Shown: positions 7,162 through 14,606 of the stretch, piece by piece
Numbering within the stretch: the stretch's first letter is position 1
Layout: each line of letters begins with the position of its first letter
DNA from: Cognatazoarcus halotolerans
Lineage (GTDB): Bacteria > Pseudomonadota > Gammaproteobacteria > Burkholderiales > Rhodocyclaceae
Length of the DNA: 64,000 nucleotides
Assembly (NCBI RefSeq): GCF_009800965.1
Contig: NZ_WUAF01000003.1
Location: 248,001-312,000, forward strand
Direction of reading: 5' to 3'
Position numbers and translations under genes: made by a program
Notes under the pieces: model-generated
What the model saw: the letters and a program-made list of their open reading frames with translations, nothing else
What the model was told of the DNA's origin: nothing
The model's database searches: none

Positions 7162-8650
7162 CGATCTTTGGCAGAAGCTTCGCCCTCATCTCGAGTGGGC
7201 AGAGGGTTTCAGCCTTGTTCTCTTGTTCGGCCACAACCCGAAGGCGGCGGATGCCCTGCGAGTCAGGTTGGAGGGTATTTGTAGCCTTCGTACCCAACGC
7301 CTGCAGAAGCCCGACCCGCGGCTCGATACCGGGGATCTTCTGAAGAGCATACTCAAAGCCCGCCCGAGACCTGGATCGGGGCCGCTCTGGGTCGATCTGA
7401 CACCGGTTGCGCAAAGGGACGAGAAAGGCGTGGGCGATCTTCTGATGCGACTCAATGAGCGTCGCTTCCTGCTCGAATCCGAGGTCCGCCTACCGCTCGT
7501 GCTTATATTGCCCGGCGAGTTCCGGGCGCGCTTTCATGCGCTGGCGCCCGACCTATGGGCTGTTCGAAGTTTTTCCGACGCGTTGCCCCTGTTTGATCAA
7601 GATGCCTCTGCGGGCTCCCTTGGGGTATCCCGGGGGGCGCGAGATGAGGTGCCGAGCCTTGCCATATCCCGGATTCCATCGGCTTCCGAACGTGAGTGGC
7701 AACGCCTGTTTGCGGCGTCGTCTGCCGGCGAAGGGCTTGATCTAGCGGACGCGGCGCAGGCATTTGAGGCCGCTATCGAACGCGGTGCGATTTCGGACGC
7801 CAAGGTGATTGCAGCGCAGGCGCTGGCAATTGCACGGGTGCGTGCGCGCAAGACTTCGGGCAAAGGCCCACAGGTGCTGCGCGACCTGTCTATTGCTCTC
7901 GATAACGTGGGCAGGGTGGCGCGTGATCTCGGGGATCTGTCGGCGGCGCGGGTGGCCTTCGAGGAGAGCCTGTCGCTGCGCCGGCAGCTGCGCGAAGCCC
8001 TTGGCGAGGGCCCACAGGTGCTGCGCGACCTGTCTATTGCTCTCGATAACGTGGGCGGGGTGGCGGGAGATCTCGGGGATCTGTCGGCGGCGCGGGTGGC
8101 CTTCGAGGAGAGCCTGTCGCTGCGCCGGCAGCTGCGCGAAGCCCTTGGCGAGGGCCCACAGGTGCTGCGCGACCTGTCTGTTTCGCTCGATAACGTGGGC
8201 GGGGTGGCGCGTGATCTCGGGGATCTGTCGGCGGCGCGGGTGGCCTTCGAGGAGAGCCTGTCGCTGCGCCGGCAGCTGCGCGAAGCCCTTGGCGAGGGCC
8301 CACAGGTGCTGCGCGACCTGTCTGTTTCGCTCAATAACGTGGGCAGGGTGGCGCGTGATCTCGGGGATCTGTCGGCGGCGCGGGTGGCCTTCGAGGAGAG
8401 CCTGTCCCTTAGCCGGCAGCTGCGCGAAGCCCTTGGCGAGGGCCCACAGGTGCTGCGCGACCTGTCTGTTTCGCTCGATAACGTGGGCGGGGTGGCGGGA
8501 GATCTCGGGGATCTGTCGGCGGCGCGGGTGGCCTTCGAGGAAAGCCTGTCTCTGCGCCGGCAGTTGGCGGAGTCGTTTCCGGACATTCCTAGGCTTTTGC
8601 GCGACCTTGAGCGCACCACGGCACTTGTCCGGAAACTGGACGAAACTTGA
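7142..8650 (+). CDS. TPR-repeat protein, partner of the P-loop ATPase
   Basis: About 502 residues. Residues 1-180 form an alpha/beta domain I cannot name, with strands such as GFSLVLLFGHN, GPLWVDLTPVA and RLPLVLILPGEF followed by APDLWAVRSF. Residues about 185-240 are helical. Residues 242-481 are five near-identical 48-residue repeats, each with helix A (VLRDLSVSLDNVGGVARDLG) and helix B (SAARVAFEESLSLRRQLREA), a tetratricopeptide-like hairpin. A degenerate sixth start follows before the C-terminus. ATG 7142 lies inside the 3' end of the ATPase gene after GGA; an earlier start would run into unrelated sequence. The repeats probably bind a protein or peptide, and the N-terminal domain may be the effector or adaptor. 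No catalytic motif was found. Confidence 0.68.
   Translation: MADAGLDDLWQKLRPHLEWAEGFSLVLLFGHNPKAADALRVRLEGICSLRTQRLQKPDPRLDTGDLLKSILKARPRPGSGPLWVDLTPVAQRDEKGVGDLLMRLNERRFLLESEVRLPLVLILPGEFRARFHALAPDLWAVRSFSDALPLFDQDASAGSLGVSRGARDEVPSLAISRIPSASEREWQRLFAASSAGEGLDLADAAQAFEAAIERGAISDAKVIAAQALAIARVRARKTSGKGPQVLRDLSIALDNVGRVARDLGDLSAARVAFEESLSLRRQLREALGEGPQVLRDLSIALDNVGGVAGDLGDLSAARVAFEESLSLRRQLREALGEGPQVLRDLSVSLDNVGGVARDLGDLSAARVAFEESLSLRRQLREALGEGPQVLRDLSVSLNNVGRVARDLGDLSAARVAFEESLSLSRQLREALGEGPQVLRDLSVSLDNVGGVAGDLGDLSAARVAFEESLSLRRQLAESFPDIPRLLRDLERTTALVRKLDET
7865..8584 (+). repeat. Five tandem 144-bp coding repeats
   Basis: Units begin with GGCCCACAGGTGCTGCGCG at 7865, 8009, 8153, 8297 and 8441, exactly 144 bp (48 codons) apart. 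Units 1-4 differ from each other at only a few bases; the fifth diverges in its last 25 bp. Variable codons sit at the same few positions in every unit (IA or VS, D or N, G or R, G or R) in mosaic combinations, pointing to recent duplication with gene conversion or unequal crossover. Confidence 0.95.
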
Positions 8651-8732
8651 GGCGCTGTGGGTAGTCGTGCGGAATCGTCGCGCTACGCGGGGGATGGCGG
8701 AATCCTGCATGGGTCATGCGTTTACGGTCCCA

Positions 8733-8750
8733 GCGGGGTTGAATTCCCGC
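8733..8750. other. Short GCGGG/CCCGC hairpin between convergent genes
   Basis: GCGGG (8733-8737) and CCCGC (8746-8750) flank GTTGAATT. The stretch superficially resembles a tRNA T-arm followed by an acceptor strand, but the C of TTC is replaced by G and no tRNA 5' half is present. It is most simply a weak terminator for the TPR gene or for the minus-strand gene beyond it. Confidence 0.3.
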
Positions 8751-8792
8751 GATCCCAACATCGCCGAGGCTGACGGCCCCGGACGGGATCGC

Positions 8793-9074
8793 TCAGCCCG
8801 CGTCGGCCAAACCCTTGGCGACGATCTCCGCCATCAGCGCGTTGATGCCGCCTTCGTGCGTGGCGCCGCGTGCCTGCAGGGTCCTGACCAGCTCCGACGG
8901 CAGTTTGCAGGCAAAGGGTACCAGCCCCAGTGCGCGCTCCTGCTGGCGCTGTTCTCGCTTGTCGAGGGTTTTGCCCGAGGCGCCGCCGAAGCGATCGGGC
9001 GTGCCGGCGGCGCCCATTCTGGCGTTGATCTTGAGACCGAGATTCTTCTGCAGGTCGGTGGGTTTCATTGTCAT
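8793..9074 (-). CDS. Small conserved-looking hypothetical protein
   Basis: A 93-residue, basic, probably helical protein with no signal peptide or membrane segment. It opens with MTMKPTDLQKNLGLKINARM. A lysine/arginine/glutamine-rich middle (LDKREQRQQERA) precedes LVPFACKLPSELVRTLQARG and a C-terminal helix. The short SELVRTL-type helix resembles ribbon-helix-helix-like small proteins, but I cannot assign a family. The codon pattern and high GC match the host genes rather than the ATPase/TPR unit. It ends about 140 bp from the TPR gene stop. A second ATG six bases downstream (9068) is an equally plausible start. Confidence 0.55.
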   Translation of the reverse strand: MTMKPTDLQKNLGLKINARMGAAGTPDRFGGASGKTLDKREQRQQERALGLVPFACKLPSELVRTLQARGATHEGGINALMAEIVAKGLADAG

Positions 9075-9164
9075 GACTGTGGTGATGTTCCGTTATCGCG
9101 GCAAGGACGCCGGTGGCCGGCATTATCGTCCAAAGGTGGGCCGGCGATGTGGTTGCGAGGCGCT

Positions 9165-11288
9165 TCAGGCAGCGTGGCCGGTACCGCTCTGAGGACCGGC
9201 GTGAGGTGGAATGTCGTAGCCGGCGAGGTGCTGGTCGAGATCGGGACCGTCCAGCACGCGGCCATCCATGAACTGATCGGGGCCGAGGCATAGCGGTCGA
9301 GGCGTTGCGTCGAGCGTCCAGTCCTGCGCATGGGCGCCCTCGGGCTTCCAGTCTTCGGGCGGTTGGGCATCGCCGAAGGCGGCCGCCTGGCGGTAGATGT
9401 CGCTGCGGTAGACGTCTGCGCACAGGCGCGCGACGTTGCGCGGCATGCGTACCTGCCCCCAGCGCACCATCTGGCCGAGCAGCCAGGCGGCATGCGAGTG
9501 CCACGGAAAGTTGGCCGCTCCGGCGTGGAAGCACTGGTGGGCATCGATGCTGCCGCCGGCCCGCGTGCCGCCGAGCGAGCGCATCAGCAGGTCCTGCGAT
9601 ACATTGACATAGCGGCCATGGCTCAGTATCTCGCAGGCGCTGGCGCGGTTGTCTTCCTTGTCGAGCCACCAGCAGGCGTCGAGCAAGGCCTTGATCATTG
9701 CGCGGTGGGTGTTGGGATGGGCGTCGGCCCAGGCACGGGTCACGCCGAGCACCTTCTCGGGGTGGTTGTTCCAGATCTGCCAGGTCGACACCAGCGGCTT
9801 GCCGATGCCGCCTTCGGCGGCCACGCTGTTCCATGGCTCGCCAACGCAAAAGCCGTCAAGCACGCCGGCGGCGAGGTAACCCACCATCTGCGATGGCGGC
9901 ACGACGGTGAGCTGCACGTCGCGGTCGGGGTCGATACCGCTGCAGGCCAGCCAGTAGCGAAGCAGGTAGTTGTGACTGGAGTGCGGCGCGACGATGGCGA
10001 ACACCATGCGCCGCTGGCGGGCAGCCCTGCGACGCTCGACCTCGCGGCGCAGGGCATGGGCAGCGCTGAGGGCATCGACCGCTTGTTCCGCTGCCTCGTC
10101 TTCAGCAAGCCCCAGGCGCGACCACAACTCACTCGAGACGGTGATCGCATTGCCATTGCGCCCAAGGCTCATGGCGGTCACCAGTGGGGTGGCCGAGGCA
10201 TCGAGCGCCGCCGCGATCGGCATTGCCGCGAGCATCTGGGCGCCGTCGAGCAGGCCCAGCGAGACCTTGTCCTGGATGTTGCTCCACGAGGATTCGCGCG
10301 AGAGCCTGACGTTCAGCCCGGCGGCGTCGAAGAAGCCTTGTTCGAGCGCGATCGCCAGCGGCGCGCAGTCGATCAGCGGGATGAAACCCAGCGAGATATC
10401 GGCTTTTTCCAGCGTCTTGCCGTTACGTTCCGGCTGTGAGGCAACCCAGTCCGCCATGAAGATGACCGAGTCTTCGGCAGGCGGGATCTCGGCCGTCGTG
10501 GGAGGAGTGGGTTCGGGCAGGTAGCGACCGAGACGATCGCCGAGAACCTCGAGCAGTCGGCCTGCCTCCTCGCTGCGTTCGAGGTCGAGGCGCGCCCGCG
10601 GACGCAGCAGGTTGACGTCGATCTGGGAACTCACGACCACGCCGTCCTCAAGGTCGAGGCAGAGTATGCGATCCGACATCAGCACCGCCTGTTCGACGTC
10701 GTCGGTGGCGAACAGCATGGTGCGGGTCATGCGCGCCTGCAGGTCGAGCATCAGGTCGAGGTTCTGGCGCTTGAGGATCTCGTCGAGTCCGTCGAACAGA
10801 TGGTCGAGGCACACCAGCGGCGCATCACTGACCAGCAGCCGCGTCAGTTCGACCCGTGCCAGGGCGTGCTTCGAAAGTGTCGAAAGCCGTTGCGCACCGA
10901 GGTCTTCGATGCCGGTGAGACGCAGATTGTGGTTGACCCAGGCCCGTGCTTCCGCCCGGCCGACCCGGCGGCCGAGACTCGCTGCGGCAGCGCGCTGAAG
11001 ATAGGTGGTGACACGCTGCAGGAGAAAGCGCTCGGGCTTTTGCCTGACCAGTACGACCCGCCGGTTGGCCGCGCAGAGTTCGCGTCCGTCAAGCAGCACG
11101 CCACCCAGGCGCGCGGGCCGTGCAGCAACCAGCGCTTCGAGCACGGCCGAGGCAAGCCCCGGCTGGCGGGCCATGATCCCGAGCGCAGTGCCTTCGGGCA
11201 GGTGAAGGTTGAAATCCTCGAGGCGCCAGTGCCCACCCTGGCCATCGGACAGGTCGAGGGTGAGGCGGGTGGATTCGAGCTGGGGCAA
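9165..11288 (-). CDS. Degenerate ABC-ATPase / NrtA-like nitrate-binding fusion
   Basis: A 707-residue protein. Residues 1-255 follow the fold order of an NrtD/NrtC-type ABC ATPase but every catalytic motif is altered. The P-loop position reads LGIMARQPGLA (no GKS/T), the signature LSTLSKHAL (no LSGGQ), Walker B VCLDHLFDG (His for the catalytic Glu), and the switch region FATDDVEQA (Asp for His). From residue about 297 the sequence matches NrtA/CmpA/NasS-type nitrate-binding proteins (ADISLGFIPLIDCAPLAIA, NHPEKVLGVTRAWADAHPNT). No signal peptide precedes it, so binding is probably cytoplasmic. No permease gene is adjacent, so a nitrate sensor is more likely than a transporter. The start is TTG 11288, with AGGA about 8 bp upstream. 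Confidence 0.75.
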   Translation of the reverse strand: MPQLESTRLTLDLSDGQGGHWRLEDFNLHLPEGTALGIMARQPGLASAVLEALVAARPARLGGVLLDGRELCAANRRVVLVRQKPERFLLQRVTTYLQRAAAASLGRRVGRAEARAWVNHNLRLTGIEDLGAQRLSTLSKHALARVELTRLLVSDAPLVCLDHLFDGLDEILKRQNLDLMLDLQARMTRTMLFATDDVEQAVLMSDRILCLDLEDGVVVSSQIDVNLLRPRARLDLERSEEAGRLLEVLGDRLGRYLPEPTPPTTAEIPPAEDSVIFMADWVASQPERNGKTLEKADISLGFIPLIDCAPLAIALEQGFFDAAGLNVRLSRESSWSNIQDKVSLGLLDGAQMLAAMPIAAALDASATPLVTAMSLGRNGNAITVSSELWSRLGLAEDEAAEQAVDALSAAHALRREVERRRAARQRRMVFAIVAPHSSHNYLLRYWLACSGIDPDRDVQLTVVPPSQMVGYLAAGVLDGFCVGEPWNSVAAEGGIGKPLVSTWQIWNNHPEKVLGVTRAWADAHPNTHRAMIKALLDACWWLDKEDNRASACEILSHGRYVNVSQDLLMRSLGGTRAGGSIDAHQCFHAGAANFPWHSHAAWLLGQMVRWGQVRMPRNVARLCADVYRSDIYRQAAAFGDAQPPEDWKPEGAHAQDWTLDATPRPLCLGPDQFMDGRVLDGPDLDQHLAGYDIPPHAGPQSGTGHAA

Positions 11289-11401
11289 GCGGATTTCCTG
11301 GCTGCGGCGGCCGGCGGGTTGTCGGCAGCGTGGTCAGAGGTCATTCTAGGCCGCATTTGCCGCACTGCAACAACCGATCGTCGCCTGGCGCTGCCAGCGC
11401 C

Positions 11402-12661
11402 CTAGCCGTAACGCCGTGCCGCCTCCACCGCCAGCCCCGCGCCGATGCTGCCGTAGAGATCGCCTTCGACGGATCGGGCCGCCGGCAGTTCCGCGGCGAT
11501 GCGCGCGCGCAGCTGGGCGACGCCGCTTGCCCCGCCGGTGAAGTAGAGGGTATCGACCTGGTCCCTGCGCAGCCCGGTCTGGTCGAGCAGTTCACCGACG
11601 CATGCGCCAACCTGTTCGACCAGCGCGCGGGTGGCCTGGGTGAAGTCGTCGTCGCCGATCGATACCGTGAGTCCGGCTTCGAGCCGATCCAGCGCCAGCT
11701 TTGCTGCGGGTGCCTGCGACAGATCGATCTTGGCCTGCTCCACCCGCAGCGCCAGCCAGTGTCCTTCGCGCTGGCCGATTAGTTTCGAGAGGCGGTCGAG
11801 CGGCGCGCGTTCGGCTGCGTCGCGGTAGATATGCTGCAGGTCGGCCCAGACCTGCCGTGTGTAGGCGAAGTTGATGGTGTGCCAGGTGGCGAGCTGGAAG
11901 AAGATGCTCGCGGGCAGCTGCGCACCGCTTTTCATGAGACCGCGGTAGCCGAGCAGCGGCATCACGCATTCCAGGCTCAGGGCGCGGTCGAAATCGGTGC
12001 CGCCGATATGGATGCCGGCGTTGCCGAGCAGGTCTTCGTGGCGCTCGAGGCCGCGGGCGCGTTCGGGCGAGAGTCGTACGATCGAAAAGTCTGCGGTGCC
12101 GCCACCGATATCGGCGATCAGCACGAGCTCCTCGTTCGACAGGGAGCTTTCGTAGTGCAGCGCGGCGCCGATCGGCTCGAACTGGAAGCTGACGTCGCGG
12201 AAGCCCACCTGCCGGGCGATCGCCTCTAGGGTGTCCTGGGCCTTGCGGTCGGCGGCGGCGTCATCATCGACGAAATGCACCGGGCGGCCGAACACCGCCT
12301 GGTCGAAGCTGCGGCCGGCCTGTGCTTCGGCGCGCAGCTTGAGCTCGCCGATGAAGCTGGCGAGGAGGTCGCTGAAACGCAGGGCGCGGCCATGGACCTC
12401 GGTCTGGCCGTCGATCAGGCTGCTGCCGAGCAGGCTTTTGAGGGCGCGCATCAAGCGGCCTTCGTAGCCTTCCAGGTATTCATCCAGCGCGGCGCGGCCG
12501 AAGCAGGTGGTGTCTTCATCGGCGTTGAAGAACACCGCCGAGGGCAGGGTGGGCTTGCCGTCTTCGAGTGGCAACAGGGCGGGTGCGCCCGGGCGAAGCC
12601 AGCCGACCGTGGAGTTGGAGGTGCCGAAGTCTATGCCGCAGGCGCGGGCAGGCTGTTGCAT
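11402..12661 (-). CDS. Hsp70-family chaperone-like protein (YegD type)
   Basis: A 419-residue actin/Hsp70-fold ATPase. The phosphate-1 loop is CGIDFGTSNSTVGW at residues 8-21, phosphate-2 is LIADIGGGTADFS near 185, and the adenosine motif is YFTGGASGVAQL near 375. It ends shortly after the nucleotide-binding domain, so it lacks the beta-sandwich substrate domain of DnaK, as in YegD. It lies 113 bp upstream of the nitrate-binding fusion on the same strand, so co-transcription is possible. It is divergent from the pyrophosphatase-like gene. Its clients are unknown. Confidence 0.88.
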   Translation of the reverse strand: MQQPARACGIDFGTSNSTVGWLRPGAPALLPLEDGKPTLPSAVFFNADEDTTCFGRAALDEYLEGYEGRLMRALKSLLGSSLIDGQTEVHGRALRFSDLLASFIGELKLRAEAQAGRSFDQAVFGRPVHFVDDDAAADRKAQDTLEAIARQVGFRDVSFQFEPIGAALHYESSLSNEELVLIADIGGGTADFSIVRLSPERARGLERHEDLLGNAGIHIGGTDFDRALSLECVMPLLGYRGLMKSGAQLPASIFFQLATWHTINFAYTRQVWADLQHIYRDAAERAPLDRLSKLIGQREGHWLALRVEQAKIDLSQAPAAKLALDRLEAGLTVSIGDDDFTQATRALVEQVGACVGELLDQTGLRRDQVDTLYFTGGASGVAQLRARIAAELPAARSVEGDLYGSIGAGLAVEAARRYG

Positions 12662-12765
12662 TCAAGCGCTCTTCAGGCTGGATCGATTGCCGATGCTACC
12701 TGAGGGGGGCTGCAGCGGCCAGCGGCGCGCATGCCCGCGGCGCTCATCCGGAGTAGTCTTGCGCC

Positions 12766-13278
12766 ATGTCTGCCCAGTCTCCGTTTGCCTGCCTGCCCGG
12801 CACCGGCGATGACGAAGCGCCCGAATTCGAGGTGATCATCGAAGTGCCGCGCGGCGGCTTCGTCAAGCGTGGTTCAAGCCTGGCGGTGGATTTTGTCTCT
12901 CCGCTGCCGTGTCCCTACAACTACGGGGCGATACCGGCCTACATCGGCATGGAGGGCGACCTGCTCGATGCGGTGGTGCTCGGTCCACGCCTGGCGCTCG
13001 GCAGTGTCGTGCGGGTTCGCGCCTGGGGGGCGGTCACCTTGACCGACCGCGGCATGTCCGACGACAAGCTGATCTGCGGGGCCCGTCCGCCCAGCCCGCG
13101 CGAGCGCGAGCGGGTGCTGCGCTTCTTCCGTTTCTATGCCCGTTGCAAGATGCTGCTCAACCTGTGGCGTGGGCGGCCGGGACGCAACGCCTGCGAGGGT
13201 TGGATCACGACCGCCGAGGCGATCGCGCGGGCTCGGCCCAGGGCGGATGCGTCGCCCGCGCCGTTGGTCGATTTCTAG
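12766..13278 (+). CDS. Divergent inorganic pyrophosphatase-like protein
   Basis: A 170-residue protein with the family I soluble pyrophosphatase core: PCPYNYGAIPAYIG, then GDLLDAVVLG and TDRGMSDDKLICG, which retain several metal-binding Asp residues. Compared with the E. coli enzyme the first Asp of the D.D..D motif is Glu. The segment carrying the Glu and Arg after the first Lys is deleted or changed (VKRGSSLAVDFVSPL), and the late Tyr-Lys pair reads FYARCK. Hydrolysis of pyrophosphate is therefore plausible but not assured. ATG 12766 is the only start preceding the core. The gene is convergent with the ceramidase-like gene. Confidence 0.72.
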   Translation: MSAQSPFACLPGTGDDEAPEFEVIIEVPRGGFVKRGSSLAVDFVSPLPCPYNYGAIPAYIGMEGDLLDAVVLGPRLALGSVVRVRAWGAVTLTDRGMSDDKLICGARPPSPRERERVLRFFRFYARCKMLLNLWRGRPGRNACEGWITTAEAIARARPRADASPAPLVDF

Positions 13279-13307
13279 GGTGGCAGTGTTGCCAGCGATC
13301 CTCGGCG

Positions 13308-13949
13308 CTATCGGTGGTCCGCACTTTGCAGCGCGCGTATGCAGCACCACAGTACGCCCGCGTTGAGCAGGTGCCAGCCGAAATGGGTACCCAGCGGAAA
13401 GCTCGCGCACACTGCCTTGTCGATGCTGCGCAGGAGAATCGACACGGCGAAAAGGGCTGCCGCAAGGCGCAGCCAGCGGCCGGCGAGATGCTGGCGGCAG
13501 CTCAGGGCGAGGGCGATCAGCGCGAGCCAGGGGCCGAGGTAGATCCCCGAGCCGTTGAGGGCCGGCGCGCGTGCCGCGAAGGCGATGCCGGCGCTCATCA
13601 CCAGCATGGCGGTTACTGCAATGCTCGCGCCCGGTTCGCGCCAGCCATGCAGGCGCACGAGCGCCCGGTGCAGATAGACGATCACGAAGATCGCGATGAA
13701 GCCGACGTCGAGCGCGCTGGCCCACACCTGCGCCACGGTGTGAAAGACCAGGCTGCCCGCGCCGACCAGACCGGTCAGCCAGGCGAGCGCGCGCAGGTCG
13801 GCCGGGGCGCCACGATCCATGCCGCGCAGCAGGAGCCAGGCCGCGAACATGAAGGCGAGGTTGGAGAGGGCATTGACCGGCTCGGCCCACAGCAGGGCCG
13901 AAGTGCGTTCGCAGTACAGATCGATCGGCTCGAGCGCGTGCAGGCTCAT
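13308..13949 (-). CDS. Ceramidase-like (CREST superfamily) integral membrane protein
   Basis: A 213-residue protein with about seven membrane segments. Motifs fit the alkaline-ceramidase/CREST hydrolase superfamily: LWAEPVNALSNLAFMFA in the first segment, SLVFHTVAQVWASALDVGF in the middle, and a C-terminal FPLGTHFGWHLLNAGVLW carrying two His residues. These His and Asp residues form a metal site in characterised members. The ATG at 13949 overlaps the stop of the folate gene upstream (ATGA), indicating coupling. The bacterial substrate is unknown. Confidence 0.75.
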   Translation of the reverse strand: MSLHALEPIDLYCERTSALLWAEPVNALSNLAFMFAAWLLLRGMDRGAPADLRALAWLTGLVGAGSLVFHTVAQVWASALDVGFIAIFVIVYLHRALVRLHGWREPGASIAVTAMLVMSAGIAFAARAPALNGSGIYLGPWLALIALALSCRQHLAGRWLRLAAALFAVSILLRSIDKAVCASFPLGTHFGWHLLNAGVLWCCIRALQSADHR

Positions 13950-14572
13950 TCGGGCGTCGCCGTACGTTCGAACACCAGGCCGGCCTCGGTGACGATGTAG
14001 TCCATCGGGTGGTCGTGCGGTTGCGGCTGCACCGAGTCGGCGCGGGCGAGCTCGAAGGCCACGCCGACACTGCGCGGTGGCGTGGCCATGGCTGCGAAGG
14101 TGCGGTCGAAGAAGCCGCCGCCGTAACCGAGGCGGTAGCCCTGCGCGTCGAAGACGTTGAGCGGAATCAGCACGAGGTCGGGTTCGACCTGCGGGCTTTG
14201 CGCAGGGATCGGGATGCCGTGGGGATCCCGCGACATCGGCGTATCCGCTGTCCACTTTCTGAATACCATGGGCGTTGCTGCCCGGGTGACGACCGGAATT
14301 GCGGCGGTGCGGCCGGGTGCGGCGGCAAGCCATGCGGTGACCAGCGCGCGCAGGTCCGGTTCGCCACGGTAGGGCCAGCAGAAGGCGAGGCAGCTTGGCG
14401 CCAGCCTGGCGAGCAGGGGCTCAAGTCCGGCGATGATCCGTCGATTCAACTGCGAATAAAGGTCGGCGGGCAGCGCTTCGCGGGCGACAATACGCTCGGT
14501 GCGCAGCTGGCGGCGGAACTGTTGGACGCGCTGGGCGTCCGCTTCATGGACGTGTCGGGTCAAAGGCGGCAT
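13946..14572 (-). CDS. 5-formyltetrahydrofolate cyclo-ligase
   Basis: A 208-residue enzyme expected to convert 5-formyl-THF plus ATP to 5,10-methenyl-THF. The hallmark C-terminal loop DAQGYRLGYGGGFFDRTFA, which binds the nucleotide phosphate, is at about residues 140-158. It is preceded by LVLIPLNVFD and the mid-protein AFCWPYRGEPDLR. The N-terminal RRQLRTERIVAREAL helix with basic residues also fits. ATG 14572 is chosen by family length (about 190-210); a longer start would overlap the divergent transglycosylase gene further. Its stop overlaps the ceramidase-like start. Confidence 0.88.
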   Translation of the reverse strand: MPPLTRHVHEADAQRVQQFRRQLRTERIVAREALPADLYSQLNRRIIAGLEPLLARLAPSCLAFCWPYRGEPDLRALVTAWLAAAPGRTAAIPVVTRAATPMVFRKWTADTPMSRDPHGIPIPAQSPQVEPDLVLIPLNVFDAQGYRLGYGGGFFDRTFAAMATPPRSVGVAFELARADSVQPQPHDHPMDYIVTEAGLVFERTATPE

Positions 14573-14606
14573 CGTTGAACGAACAATATCGCAGGGATGG
14601 TAAGGG

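Noticed and set aside
7865-8584. Regular repeats that could suggest a CRISPR array
   Set aside because: Units are contiguous 144-bp in-frame coding repeats without spacers, and encode a TPR-like protein.
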